A stretch of 64,000 bases of DNA from an uncultured bacterium (GCA_945873205.1 CAMCCC010000010.1:1-64000); one strand, 5' to 3'; counted from the stretch's first letter, positions 40,607-49,562 are shown. Translations and numbers: made by a program. Notes: generated from the letters alone by a model not told the origin.

Positions 40607-41224
40607 ATGATAAAAAACATCGTTTTTGACATGGGCAACGTACTCTTCGATTTCAAACCCAGTGAGTATATCCGCCGCCTGGGTTATACCGGCCAGGACG
40701 CGGAGCTGTTGGAGACGGAGGTCTTTCAAACGGCGGAGTGGTGTTCCATGGACAGAGGTACCCTGAAACCTGCCCAGGTCGCCCAAATTCTGGCCCAGCG
40801 TGTGCCGGAGCACTTGAAAGCTGCGGTAGAACCCTTGATCTGCCGTTGGTGGGAGGGGGACCTGATGCCAACGCCGGGTATCGGTGACCTGATTCAGGAA
40901 CTGAAGGCCGGCGGCTATGGCATCTACCTGCTGTCCAACGCCTCCCGGGACATTTATGAATACTTCCACCGCCTGCCCGCTGCCGATTGCTTTGACGGAC
41001 TGCTGGTCTCTGCCGACTGGCTGCTGGCCAAGCCCCAGCATGAGATCTATGAAAAGCTGTATTCCCGCTTTGACCTGATCCCGGCGGAGTGTTTCTTCAT
41101 TGACGACCGCCACGACAATGTGGAGGTGGCCCGGCTCACCGGCATGAACGCCACCGTCTTCCGGGGGGATGTCTCCCGCCTGCGCCGGGAAATGCGGGAT
41201 GCAGGGATCACCGTAAAGCCTTAA
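40607..41224 (+). CDS. HAD-superfamily phosphohydrolase
   Basis: A 205-residue HAD hydrolase, of the YihX-like alpha-D-glucose-1-phosphatase group by general look. It has motif I FDMGNVLFD (the second acidic residue is Asn-Val instead of DxD, as in several subfamilies), motif II LLSNAS, a Lys in LLAKPQHEIY, and motif IV FFIDDRHDNVEVA. GGAGG lies 8 bases before the ATG at 40607. Monocistronic; substrate unknown. Confidence 0.85.
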   Translation: MIKNIVFDMGNVLFDFKPSEYIRRLGYTGQDAELLETEVFQTAEWCSMDRGTLKPAQVAQILAQRVPEHLKAAVEPLICRWWEGDLMPTPGIGDLIQELKAGGYGIYLLSNASRDIYEYFHRLPAADCFDGLLVSADWLLAKPQHEIYEKLYSRFDLIPAECFFIDDRHDNVEVARLTGMNATVFRGDVSRLRREMRDAGITVKP

Positions 41225-41256
41225 AAGTCCTTGCAAGAAAAAGAATAAGCATATAC

Positions 41257-41291
41257 AATAAACACGACACACAGTTGTCGTGTTTATTTTT
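41257..41291 (+). terminator. Terminator between HAD and WYL genes
   Basis: AATAAACACGACA (41257-41269) and TGTCGTGTTTATTTTT (41276-41291) form a perfect stem. The end lies 28 bases before the next gene, so it may also act as a leader hairpin. Confidence 0.82.
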
Positions 41292-41318
41292 GTATCATAG
41301 AAACATGAGGATAGAACT

Positions 41319-42230
41319 ATGAAAATTGACCGGCTGATCGGTATCTTGTCCATCTTGCTCCAGAGGGAAAGCGTCACCGCCCCGGAGCTGGCGGAACATT
41401 TTGAGGTGTCCCGCCGCACTATCAACCGGGATGTGGAGGCCCTTTGCCAGGCGGGCATCCCCATCGTCACCCGGCAGGGGGCAGGGGGCGGCATTTCCAT
41501 CATGGAGGGCTACCGCATGGACAGGACGGTGCTGAGCGTTGCCGATATGCAGGCCATCCTGGCGGGCCTGCAAAGCCTGGACAGCGTCAGCGATACCAAA
41601 CGCTATGCCCAGCTGATGGAAAAGCTGTCCGCTGGGACTTCGGATGTGATCAGCGCCGGGCCGGCCTTTCTCATTGACCTCTCCTCCTGGTATAAGGACA
41701 GCCTGGCCCCCAAGATTCAACTGATCCACGGGGCCATAGAGGCGGCGCTGGTCATCGGCTTTGACTATCTTTCCCCCGGCGGGGAGACCCGGCGGGAGAT
41801 CGAGCCGTATTATCTGGTGTTTCGCTGGTCCAGCTGGTATGTCTGGGGCTGGTGCAGAAGCCGGGAGGATTACCGCCTTTTTAAGCTCAACCGCATGGAC
41901 GGCCTGTACCTGACCGGCTCAGGCTTTGAAAAGCGCCCGGCCCCGCTGCCGGACTTGAGCACCCAGCACATCTTCCCCGGGGGCATCCGGGTGAAAGCCC
42001 TCTTTACACCAGACTGTGCCTGGCGGCTGGCGGAGGAATTCGGCCGGGACTGCTATGCGCCCCAGCCCGACGGCCGGCTGCTGTTTCAGGCGGACTATAC
42101 CGACAAGGAGGGCCTGATCAGCTGGCTGCTGACCTTCGGAGAGAAGGCGGAGCTGCTGGAACCAACAGAGATCCGCCGGGAGCTGGCGGAGAAAATCAAA
42201 CGGATGGGGGAGATCTATGGACTACATTAA
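41319..42230 (+). CDS. WYL-domain transcriptional regulator (DeoR/YafY type)
   Basis: A 303-residue regulator with an N-terminal winged helix (ILLQRESVTAPELAEHFEVSRRTINRDVEAL), a WYL ligand-binding domain (EIEPYYLVFRWSSWYVWGWC) and a C-terminal WCX extension. WYL proteins sense nucleic-acid or small ligands. It overlaps the downstream GNAT gene by 14 bases and so heads a three-gene operon with GNAT-YoaP and GyrI-like proteins, a set I associate with small-molecule stress responses. Confidence 0.9.
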   Translation: MKIDRLIGILSILLQRESVTAPELAEHFEVSRRTINRDVEALCQAGIPIVTRQGAGGGISIMEGYRMDRTVLSVADMQAILAGLQSLDSVSDTKRYAQLMEKLSAGTSDVISAGPAFLIDLSSWYKDSLAPKIQLIHGAIEAALVIGFDYLSPGGETRREIEPYYLVFRWSSWYVWGWCRSREDYRLFKLNRMDGLYLTGSGFEKRPAPLPDLSTQHIFPGGIRVKALFTPDCAWRLAEEFGRDCYAPQPDGRLLFQADYTDKEGLISWLLTFGEKAELLEPTEIRRELAEKIKRMGEIYGLH

Positions 42231-42969
42231 ACTGACAACCGAGAACCTGGACAGCGAGCACATCTGCTGCGCCATATCCAGCAACAAAGACCCCCAGGTG
42301 CTGACCAAAAAACAGTGGCTGCGGGACCGTCTGGAAGAGGGTCTGGTGTTTCTCAAAGGCGATATCCGGGGCAAATGCTTCATTGAGTACATCCCGGCGG
42401 AGTATGCCTGGGTGCCCATCGAGGCACCGGGCTATATGCACATCAACTGCTTCTGGGTCTCCGGCGCCTGCAAAGGCCAGGGATATGCCAATGAGCTGCT
42501 GGCGGCCTGCATCGAGGATGCCAAGGCCCGGGGCATGCAGGGCCTGACGGTGATTTCCTCCCACAAGAAGCAGTCCTTCCTGTCAGACCCCAGGTATCTG
42601 GCCCATAAGGGCTTCCGTCTGGCGGACACGGCGGAACCCTATTTCACCCTGCTGTATCTGCCCTTTGACGGCAGCGGGGAAAAGCCCCGCTTCAAAGCGG
42701 CGGTAAAGGCGCCTGCCACCGGGGATGCGGGCTTCAGCCTGTATTACACCCCCGGTTGCCCCTTTACCGCCAAGTATGTTCCGCTGATTGAAGCCTGTGC
42801 CCGAGAGCGGGGGATTCCCTTCCAGAGCATCCTGCTGGACAGCCGGGAGAAAGCCCAAAACGCCCCGGCAGCCTGGACAAACTATGCGCTGTTCTATAAT
42901 GGCAAGTATGTGACCAACGAGATTCTGTCCGAGAAGAAGTTCCTTGCCCTGTGGGAAGAGCTGGAATAA
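42217..42969 (+). CDS. GNAT acetyltransferase with C-terminal YoaP domain
   Basis: A 250-residue protein: residues ~1-150 form a GNAT fold (INCFWVSGACKGQGYANELLAACIEDA with the acetyl-CoA loop KGQGYA), and residues ~165-250 a YoaP-type thioredoxin-like domain (FSLYYTPGCPFTAKYVPLIE). The Cys-Pro-Phe may be redox active. The substrate is unknown. It begins inside the WYL gene and is followed 13 bases on by the GyrI-like gene. Confidence 0.88.
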   Translation: MDYIKLTTENLDSEHICCAISSNKDPQVLTKKQWLRDRLEEGLVFLKGDIRGKCFIEYIPAEYAWVPIEAPGYMHINCFWVSGACKGQGYANELLAACIEDAKARGMQGLTVISSHKKQSFLSDPRYLAHKGFRLADTAEPYFTLLYLPFDGSGEKPRFKAAVKAPATGDAGFSLYYTPGCPFTAKYVPLIEACARERGIPFQSILLDSREKAQNAPAAWTNYALFYNGKYVTNEILSEKKFLALWEELE

Positions 42970-42982
42970 GGAGGAAATAACC

Positions 42983-43615
42983 ATGGCCTTTGATTACAAG
43001 AAGGAGTACAAGGAATTCTACCTGCCGAAGAAAAAGCCGGAGCTTGTGGAGGTTCCGCCCATGAACTACATCGCCGTCCGTGGCACCGGCGACCCCAACC
43101 AGGAGGACGGGGATTACAAAAAGGCCATCGGCCTGCTGTATGCCATCGCCTTCACCATCAAGATGAGCAAGCGCAGCGGTCACCGGATCGACGGCTACTT
43201 TGATTATGTGGTGCCGCCGCTGGAGGGCTTCTGGTGGCAGGAGGGCGTGGAGGGCTTCGACTATACCCGCAAGGAGCAGTTTCACTGGATCTCCGTCATC
43301 CGCCTGCCGGATTTCGTGAGCCGGGCAGATTTCGACTGGGCCGTGGCCGAAGCCACGGCAAAGAAAAAGCAGGATTTCTCTCAGGTGGAGTTTATCACTG
43401 TGGAGGAAGGCCTCTGCGTCCAGATGCTGCACATCGGCCCCTATGACGATGAACCGGCCAACGTGGCCCTGATGGATGCTTTCATCGCGGAGCAGGGCTA
43501 TGGCAACGACTTTTCTGATACCCGCCTCCACCATGAGATCTACCTCTCCGATGTCAGAAGGACGGCGCCGGAAAAGCTGAAAACCGTTATCCGCCACCCC
43601 ATAAGGAAAATATAA
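42983..43615 (+). CDS. GyrI-like small-molecule-binding protein
   Basis: A 210-residue stand-alone GyrI-like (SHS2) domain protein: PELVEVPPMNYIAVRGTGDP at the N-terminus, a central GFWWQEG, and FITVEEGLCVQMLHIGPYDDEPA. Relatives bind or hydrolyse cyanogenic or drug-like small molecules. AAGGAGG lies ahead of the ATG at 42983. Third gene of the WYL operon, which ends in a hairpin at 43624-43657. Confidence 0.86.
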   Translation: MAFDYKKEYKEFYLPKKKPELVEVPPMNYIAVRGTGDPNQEDGDYKKAIGLLYAIAFTIKMSKRSGHRIDGYFDYVVPPLEGFWWQEGVEGFDYTRKEQFHWISVIRLPDFVSRADFDWAVAEATAKKKQDFSQVEFITVEEGLCVQMLHIGPYDDEPANVALMDAFIAEQGYGNDFSDTRLHHEIYLSDVRRTAPEKLKTVIRHPIRKI

Positions 43616-43623
43616 AGCGCAGC

Positions 43624-43657
43624 TATCGCCTGACCAAATTTCTCCGGTCGGGCGATA
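43624..43657 (+). terminator. Hairpin after the GyrI-like gene
   Basis: TATCGCCTGACC and GGTCGGGCGATA pair with one mismatch, followed by TTTACTT; a weak T-run. Confidence 0.65.
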
Positions 43658-43662
43658 TTTAC

Positions 43663-43691
43663 TTGCAATTATTGTCTTAATGAGATATAAT
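43663..43691 (+). promoter_or_regulatory. Promoter of the polymerase-YolD-EcsC operon
   Basis: TTGCAA (43663-43668), 17 bases, TATAAT (43686-43691). No LexA-type GAAC..GTTC box was noticed. Confidence 0.8.
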
Positions 43692-43722
43692 AGGGACAGA
43701 AATTCGAAAGGACGGAGAAACC

Positions 43723-45228
43723 ATGGGGGACAGAACCTATATCGCCATTGACCTGAAGTCCTTCTATGCCTCTGTGGAGTGCGTGGAGCGGGGGCTGGAC
43801 CCGCTGGACACCTGCCTTGTGGTGGCTGACAGCAGCCGCACGGAAAAGACCATCTGCCTGGCTGTCACCCCGCCGCTGAAGGCCTACGGCATTTCCGGCC
43901 GGGCCCGGCTGTTTGAGGTGGTGCAGCAGGTGAAGACGGAGAATGCCCGCCGCCGTGGGCGGCTCCGGGGCGGGGACTTTACCGGCAAATCCTGCCTGGC
44001 CAGTGAGCTGAACCGCGATCCCCATCTGGAGCTGGACTATATCGTGGCCCAACCCCGTATGGCCCATTACATGGATTACAGCACCAGAGTATATACTGTC
44101 TATACCCGGTATGTGGCGCCGGAGGATATCCATGTCTACTCCATTGACGAGGTGTTCATGGATGCCACGGATTACCTGAAAACCCGGGGCGTCTCTGCCC
44201 ATGACTTTGCCCGCATGATCATAAGCGATGTGCTGCATGAAACCGGCATCACCGCCACCGCGGGCATCGGCAGCAATCTTTATCTCTGCAAGGTGGCCAT
44301 GGACATCCGGGCCAAGCGGGTCCCGGCGGATCGGGACGGGGTGCGCATCGCGGCGCTGGACGAGGAGAGCTACCGCCGCTTAATGTGGAACCATCAGCCG
44401 CTGACGGACTTTTGGCGGGTGGGCCGGGGCTATGCCCGGAAGCTGGAGGCTGTGGGCCTGCGCACCATGGGGGACATTGCCCGCTGCTCTTTGGGCGGGG
44501 CCAACGAATATTATAATGAGGAGCTGCTGTATAAGCTCTTCGGCGTCAACGCCCAGCTGCTGATCGACCATGCCTGGGGCTGGGAGCCCTGCACCATTAA
44601 GGACATCAAGGCCTACCGGCCGGAGAGCAGCAGCATCAGCGTGGGCCAGGTGCTGCAATGCCCCTATGACTTTGCGGGCGGCAAAATGATCCTGCGGGAA
44701 ATGACCGATGGCCTGGTCCTGGACCTGGTGGATCAGGGCCTGGTTACCAATCAGATCGTCCTCACCGTGGGCTATGACAAGGATAACCCGGAATCGGGCT
44801 ATGCCGGCGAGACCCAGACGGATGCCTATGGCCGGCAGCTGCCCAAGGCCGCCCACGGCAGCGTCAACCTGGGCCGCCATACCTCCTCCACCCGGCTGAT
44901 CATGGATGCCGCTATGGCGCTGTACGAGCGCATTGTGGATCGGAAGCTGCCGGTGCGGCGCATGTATGTGGTGGCGGCCAACGTAATGCGAAGCGGGGAA
45001 GTGCAGGAGCCGGAAACGGAGCAGCTGGACCTGTTCACCGACTACGCGCAGCTTAGTCGACAGCGGGAGGAAGAGCGGGCCGCCCTGGCCCGGGAGCGGA
45101 ACAAGCAGCAGGCCATGCTGGCCATCAAGAAGAAATACGGCAAGAACGCCATCCTCCCCGGCACCAGCTACCAGGAGGGGGCCACCGGCCGGGACAGAAA
45201 CCGGCAGATCGGGGGGCACCGGGCATGA
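43723..45228 (+). CDS. Y-family translesion DNA polymerase (UvrX/DinB-like)
   Basis: A 501-residue Y-family polymerase. Catalytic acids are in AIDLKSFYASVE (palm) and YSIDEVFMD; the thumb contains GIGSNLYLCKVAMD. The C-terminal segment carries the clamp-binding motif QLDLF (in TEQLDLFTDY), followed by a charged tail. Long Firmicutes members of this form (UvrX/YqjW type) are paired with YolD, as here: the next start overlaps the stop (ATGA). It copies damaged DNA with low fidelity. Expression from a strong-looking promoter without an obvious SOS box is notable. Confidence 0.92.
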   Translation: MGDRTYIAIDLKSFYASVECVERGLDPLDTCLVVADSSRTEKTICLAVTPPLKAYGISGRARLFEVVQQVKTENARRRGRLRGGDFTGKSCLASELNRDPHLELDYIVAQPRMAHYMDYSTRVYTVYTRYVAPEDIHVYSIDEVFMDATDYLKTRGVSAHDFARMIISDVLHETGITATAGIGSNLYLCKVAMDIRAKRVPADRDGVRIAALDEESYRRLMWNHQPLTDFWRVGRGYARKLEAVGLRTMGDIARCSLGGANEYYNEELLYKLFGVNAQLLIDHAWGWEPCTIKDIKAYRPESSSISVGQVLQCPYDFAGGKMILREMTDGLVLDLVDQGLVTNQIVLTVGYDKDNPESGYAGETQTDAYGRQLPKAAHGSVNLGRHTSSTRLIMDAAMALYERIVDRKLPVRRMYVVAANVMRSGEVQEPETEQLDLFTDYAQLSRQREEERAALARERNKQQAMLAIKKKYGKNAILPGTSYQEGATGRDRNRQIGGHRA

Positions 45229-45647
45229 ACCATCCATACGACGATATACTTTCCCGGCCCCGCCCGGTCTCGACCGCCCATCCGCCCATGCCGCTGATTG
45301 ACCGGGCGGCCCAGTTTTCCCCCTTCGCCGCCCTCACCGGCTATGAAGCCGCAGTGCTGGAAGCGGCCCGCCTGACCGAGGCGCGGCCGGAGCTGGATGA
45401 GAGCCGCAAAGAGCAGCTGAACGCCTGCCTGCAGCTATTAAAAGCCCATAGCCGGGAGCGGCCCCAGGCGGAGATTTGCTATTTCAAGCCCGATGAACGG
45501 AAAAGCGGGGGTGCCTGCGTCACGGTCGCCGGCACCGTGAAGAAGGTGGATGACTTTACTGGGCGGGTCACCATGGCCGACGGCACCGTGATCCCCATGG
45601 AGGACATTCTGAATATCAAAGCGGAGTATGAGGAGGGCATCCTATGA
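45225..45647 (+). CDS. YolD-like protein
   Basis: A 140-residue YolD-family protein. It has the N-terminal DRAAQFSPFAALTGYEA and a C-terminal beta-rich part (VAGTVKKVDDFTGRVTMADGTVIPMEDILNI). YolD proteins accompany Y-family polymerases in Firmicutes and are thought to act like the UmuD-type partner. It overlaps the polymerase gene and the EcsC gene by 4 bases each. Confidence 0.88.
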   Translation: MNHPYDDILSRPRPVSTAHPPMPLIDRAAQFSPFAALTGYEAAVLEAARLTEARPELDESRKEQLNACLQLLKAHSRERPQAEICYFKPDERKSGGACVTVAGTVKKVDDFTGRVTMADGTVIPMEDILNIKAEYEEGIL

Positions 45648-46432
45648 TCGGCAGGAAAAAACGGCGGGAAACCGCCATACAAAAGGAACTGCTTCTTTTA
45701 CAGAAGCAGGAGGAGAAACTGGCTGAAGCAGCCATGAAAGCCGGCGGCGGCAGCTGGAAGGAAAGCCTGGAGCGCAAGCTGCCGGCAAAGGTGTATGAGG
45801 GGCTGCAAAGCGCCTTCTGCAAGGGGTTTACGCTGGTTTTTGAAAAGGGCCGTGTCCTGATAGAGAAAAGCTATGACAAGGAGGGCCTGCAGGAAGATCA
45901 GCGCATTCGGGACTATGCCTTTCAGGTGAAGGGCAGCCGCCGGGAGCTGAAGCGGCTTCGGAAAAGCGCCCGGCAGTCAGAGTTGGCGAACCTGACCGTG
46001 ACCACGGTGGAGGGGCTGGGCTTGGGAGCCCTGGGCATAGGCCTGCCGGATATTGTCCTTTTTCTCAGTACCCTGCTCCGGGGCATTTATGAGACGGCCC
46101 TGGGCTATGGCTTTGACTATACGCAGCAGAGCGAGCAGATGCTGATCCTGAAAATGATGGCCGCTGCCCTCAGCACCGGCCAGGAATGGGAACGGCTGAA
46201 CAGGGAAGTGGAGCAGGGGCCGCTGCCGCCGGAACAGATTACCGAGGCCGGCTTCCAGGCCCAGCTGCAGGAGACGGCCTCAGCCTTTGCTTTGGATATG
46301 CTGCTGCTGAAATTCATACAGGGCCTGCCGGTGGTGGGCCTGATCGGCGGTGCGGCAAACCCGGTCTATTACCGCAAAGTCATGCGCTATGTGCAGCTGA
46401 AATACCATAAGCGCTACCTGCTGCAGCTGTGA
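45644..46432 (+). CDS. EcsC-family protein
   Basis: A 262-residue EcsC-type protein with a lysine-rich, coiled-coil N-terminus (KRRETAIQKELLLLQKQEEKLAEAAMKA), a glycine-rich hydrophobic centre (GLGLGALGIGLPDIVLFLSTLLRGIYE) and a second hydrophobic stretch near the end (FIQGLPVVGLIGG). EcsC is a peripheral partner of the EcsAB exporter in Bacillus, but no EcsAB is here. Its fixed overlap with YolD puts it in a DNA-damage operon for unknown reasons. Confidence 0.85.
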   Translation: MIGRKKRRETAIQKELLLLQKQEEKLAEAAMKAGGGSWKESLERKLPAKVYEGLQSAFCKGFTLVFEKGRVLIEKSYDKEGLQEDQRIRDYAFQVKGSRRELKRLRKSARQSELANLTVTTVEGLGLGALGIGLPDIVLFLSTLLRGIYETALGYGFDYTQQSEQMLILKMMAAALSTGQEWERLNREVEQGPLPPEQITEAGFQAQLQETASAFALDMLLLKFIQGLPVVGLIGGAANPVYYRKVMRYVQLKYHKRYLLQL

Positions 46433-46464
46433 GGCGTCGCCCATAAAACACAGATAAAGCAACA

Positions 46465-46497
46465 GCCGCGCAGGCACCCAGGGTCCTGCGCGGCTTT
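46465..46497. terminator. Terminator between ecsC-like and arsR-like genes
   Basis: GCCGCGCAGG (46465-46474) and CCTGCGCGGC (46485-46494), followed by TTT; it lies between convergent genes. Confidence 0.88.
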
Positions 46498-46519
46498 GCC
46501 GTCAAATGGATATTTCGGT

Positions 46520-46891
46520 TCAGTGCTGCGGGGGATGGGGACAGGAGATTTCCAGCATCTCCTCAATGAGCCGGTGGAACACCGCGGCCTGCACATTGTC
46601 TGCGGCCTTGTAATAGACCTCCTTCCCCTCCCGGCGGCTGACAATCAGGTCAGCGCTGCGCAGCTGGCGCAGATGGTGGGAGACGGCGGGGCTGCTCATG
46701 TCCATCATGGCGGAGAGGTTAATGACGCACTCCTCACAGTGGCAGAGGATCCAGAACAGCTTGACCCTGGTGCTGTCACCCAGCTGGCGCAGAAGCTCGG
46801 ACACCTTCTGAAAGTCATCGCTGGAAGGGCATTTCTCCATCACCTCATCGGCGGACTGACCGTGGTCATGGGGCAGTTTGTCGTGGTCCAT
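46520..46891 (-). CDS. ArsR/SmtB-family metal-sensing repressor
   Basis: A 123-residue winged-helix repressor (LLRQLGDSTRVKLFWIL, then INLSAMMDMSSPAVSHHLRQLRSADLIVSRREGKEVYYK). Metal ligands are probably the CHCEEC of the alpha-3 region, the His-rich N-terminus (MDHDKLPHDHGQ) and the C-terminal ISCPHPPQH. The Cys-rich helix resembles Cd/Pb/Zn-sensing CadC/CmtR-type members. GGGAGG precedes the ATG at 46891. It is divergent from the HMA-ATPase pair and would bind the shared region, releasing it when metal is high. Confidence 0.88.
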   Translation of the reverse strand: MDHDKLPHDHGQSADEVMEKCPSSDDFQKVSELLRQLGDSTRVKLFWILCHCEECVINLSAMMDMSSPAVSHHLRQLRSADLIVSRREGKEVYYKAADNVQAAVFHRLIEEMLEISCPHPPQH

Positions 46892-46989
46892 TGCATTTCC
46901 TCCCTGGGATTTGTTTTCTCTTGTACCCATTGTAACCGAAACGCTCCACAATGGCAAACAAATTTTCCGGGAAAAAACAGAAAAAAGCC

Positions 46990-47058
46990 TTGACCATTTC
47001 GCCAAAAACGTGTATGATAGTCACACAAAGATTAAACAAGTGCTTAATCGTTTACTTG
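46990..47058 (+). promoter_or_regulatory. Promoter and operator of the metal-efflux genes
   Basis: TTGACC (46990-46995), 17 bases, TATGAT (47013-47018). Two interleaved inverted repeats follow: GATTAA/TTAATC (47030-47049) and CAAGT (47037-47041)/ACTTG (47054-47058). They cover the transcription start, a fit position for the divergent ArsR-type repressor. Confidence 0.7.
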
Positions 47059-47074
47059 ATAGGAGGAAATAAAA

Positions 47075-47293
47075 ATGAAGAAAACCTATAAAATAGAAGT
47101 GGATTGCGCCAACTGCGCCAACCTGATGGAACAGGCTGCCCGTAAGACCCCCGGCGTCAGGGAGGCCACGGTGAACTACATGGCCCTGAAAATGACGGTG
47201 GAGTTTGAGGAAGGGCAGGACCCCAAAGCGGTTATGGCCCAGGTGCTGAAAAACTGCAAAAAGGTGGAAGATGACTGCGAAATCTTCTTCTGA
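47075..47293 (+). CDS. Stand-alone heavy-metal-associated (HMA) domain protein
   Basis: A 72-residue ferredoxin-like HMA domain with the metal-binding Cys pair in VDCANCANLMEQAARKTPGV. It could bind Zn, Cd, Pb or Cu and pass it to the P-type ATPase encoded 51 bases downstream, which lacks its own N-terminal HMA domain. AGGAGG precedes the ATG. Confidence 0.9.
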   Translation: MKKTYKIEVDCANCANLMEQAARKTPGVREATVNYMALKMTVEFEEGQDPKAVMAQVLKNCKKVEDDCEIFF

Positions 47294-47344
47294 TCGGACT
47301 GCTGAAAAAAGACTGTCCTGTGAGGACAGGCGGGAGCGTGTGCT

Positions 47345-49270
47345 ATGACAAAAAAACAAAAGAAAATGCTGACGCGCATCCTTGTGGCGGCGCTGATGCT
47401 GATCGGTTTGAAGCTGATTCCGACGGCGGCTTTTTCCCGGCTGGACGGTCTGCTGTTCCCCGGCGCCGGCCGCTGGCTGAGGCTGGCGCTGTACCTGGTG
47501 GATTATGCCGTCATCGGCTATGACATTCTGCGCAAGGCCGTTAAGGGCATCATCAAGGGCCGGGTCTTTGATGAGAACTTTCTCATGGCCATCGCCACGG
47601 TGGGCGCTCTGGCCCTTGCCATCTACGAAAACGGCGACTATGCGGAAGCCATCGCCGTCATGCTGTTTTACCAGATCGGCGAGCTGTTTGAAAGCTATGC
47701 CGTGGGCAAGAGCCGCCGCAACATCAGCCAGCTGATGGATATCCGGCCGGACTATGCCAATATTGAGCAGGAGGGCCGGCTCATCCAGGTGGACCCGGAG
47801 GAACTGACGGTGGGCACTGTCATCGTGGTGCAGCCGGGGGAGAAGGTGCCTATCGATGGCGTGGTGACGGAGGGCAGCTCCGTACTGGACACCAGCGCCC
47901 TCACCGGGGAAAGCCTGCCCCGGGAGGTGCAGCCCGGGGACGAGATCATCAGCGGCTGCGTCAATCTCAGCGGCCTGCTGCACATTCGCACAACGAAGGA
48001 GTTCGGCCAGTCCACTGTATCCAAAATTCTGGAACTGGTGGAGAATGCCAGCTCCCGCAAGTCCCGGTCGGAGGATTTCATTTCCCGCTTCGCCCGGGTC
48101 TATACCCCAGCTGTCTGCGGCGCGGCCCTGGCTCTGTTCCTGCTGCCGCCGGTGATCCGCATGCTGTTTCTGGGTCTGGAGGCCCAGTGGGGCCAGTGGC
48201 TTTACCGGGCCCTGACCTTCCTGGTCATCAGCTGCCCCTGCGCCCTGGTCATCAGCATCCCTCTCAGCTTCTTTGCCGGCATCGGCGGGGCCAGCCGGGC
48301 GGGCATCCTGGTCAAAGGCTCCAACTATCTGGAAGCCCTGTCCAAGACCCGCTGCGTGGTCTTTGATAAGACCGGCACTTTGACCGAGGGTGTCTTTGCC
48401 GTGGAGGGCATCCACCACAGCAGCATGGAAAACGAAAAGCTGATCGAGTATGCCACCCTGGCGGAAAGCGCCTCCTCCCACCCCATCAGCCGCAGCCTCC
48501 AGCGCTCCTACGGCAAGGAGATCGACCGCAGCCGGGTGACCGATATCCAGGAGATCAGCGGCCAGGGAGTCACCGCCCTGGTGGATGGGACCCGGGTTGC
48601 CGCCGGCAACGACAAGCTGATGCGCCGGCTGGGCATTGACTATGTGCCCTGCCGCAGCGTGGGAACCATTATTCATGTAGCCATTGACGGCACCTATGCC
48701 GGGCATATCGTCATTTCCGACCTGATCAAGGCCCATGCCAAGGCTGCCGTCAGTGCCCTGAAGGCGGCCGGGGTGGAGAAGACCGTCATGCTCACCGGCG
48801 ATGCCTCCGCCGTGGCGGAGCATGTGGCACAAAAGCTGGGCATCGACCAGGTATACAGCCAATTGCTGCCCGGCGACAAGGTGGCAAAGGTGGAGCAGCT
48901 GCTGGCTGAGCGGAAGGGCGGAGGCAAGCTTGCCTTTGTGGGCGACGGGGTCAATGACGCGCCGGTACTGTCCCGGGCGGATATTGGCATTGCCATGGGT
49001 GCCCTGGGCTCTGATGCGGCCATTGAGGCGGCGGACATTGTGCTCATGGACGATGACCCGCTGAAGATCGCCAAAGCCATCAAAATCTCCCGCAAATGCC
49101 TGCGTATCGTCTATGAGAATATCATCTTTGCCATCGGCATCAAGCTGATTTGCCTTGCCTTGGGTGCCCTGGGTCTGGCGAATATGTGGCTTGCCATCTT
49201 TGCCGATGTGGGCGTGATGGTCATCGCGGTGCTCAACGCCATCCGCTGCCTTTTCGTTGATAAGCTCTGA
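47345..49270 (+). CDS. Heavy-metal P1B-type ATPase (Zn/Cd/Pb class)
   Basis: A 641-residue metal-exporting ATPase. It has the actuator TGES (SALTGESLPREV), the metal-site CPC in ISCPCALVISIPLSFFAG, the phosphorylated Asp in DKTGTLTEG, the HP motif SSHPIS, and the hinge GDGVNDAPVL. There are about eight membrane helices. The CPCALVISIPLSFF context resembles ZntA/CadA-type pumps more than Cu-ATPases. There is no N-terminal HMA domain; a separate HMA protein is encoded just upstream, and an ArsR-type repressor is divergent. The metal is inferred. Confidence 0.92.
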   Translation: MTKKQKKMLTRILVAALMLIGLKLIPTAAFSRLDGLLFPGAGRWLRLALYLVDYAVIGYDILRKAVKGIIKGRVFDENFLMAIATVGALALAIYENGDYAEAIAVMLFYQIGELFESYAVGKSRRNISQLMDIRPDYANIEQEGRLIQVDPEELTVGTVIVVQPGEKVPIDGVVTEGSSVLDTSALTGESLPREVQPGDEIISGCVNLSGLLHIRTTKEFGQSTVSKILELVENASSRKSRSEDFISRFARVYTPAVCGAALALFLLPPVIRMLFLGLEAQWGQWLYRALTFLVISCPCALVISIPLSFFAGIGGASRAGILVKGSNYLEALSKTRCVVFDKTGTLTEGVFAVEGIHHSSMENEKLIEYATLAESASSHPISRSLQRSYGKEIDRSRVTDIQEISGQGVTALVDGTRVAAGNDKLMRRLGIDYVPCRSVGTIIHVAIDGTYAGHIVISDLIKAHAKAAVSALKAAGVEKTVMLTGDASAVAEHVAQKLGIDQVYSQLLPGDKVAKVEQLLAERKGGGKLAFVGDGVNDAPVLSRADIGIAMGALGSDAAIEAADIVLMDDDPLKIAKAIKISRKCLRIVYENIIFAIGIKLICLALGALGLANMWLAIFADVGVMVIAVLNAIRCLFVDKL

Positions 49271-49280
49271 AACCCTTTCC

Positions 49281-49312
49281 AATCCCCGCGTCATATGATG
49301 CGGGGATTTTTT
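49281..49312 (+). terminator. Intrinsic terminator after the metal ATPase gene
   Basis: AATCCCCGC and GCGGGGATTTTTT around a 10-base loop. Confidence 0.9.
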
Positions 49313-49432
49313 GCGTTCAGCGGTCCCCACAACAGCTTGTGAAAATTGACTGAAAAATCAAACATGAACACAAGCGATTGTAGATAAAAAAAGCAAATTT
49401 CGACGATGTTCAAATTTTTTTAACATTTTTCC

Positions 49433-49460
49433 TTGCAAATTTTTTCAGCTGTGATATGAT
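49433..49460 (+). promoter_or_regulatory. Promoter of the first amidohydrolase gene
   Basis: TTGCAA (49433-49438), 16 bases, TATGAT (49455-49460), within a very AT-rich stretch. Confidence 0.65.
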
Positions 49461-49562
49461 GTAAGCCAACATCTCAGCGATTTACTGTGACGATGTAAAA
49501 ATGAAAATATGGTTCCCGTTCTTTTGAAACAGAGAGGGAGCATGATGATAAGAGGCAATGAT

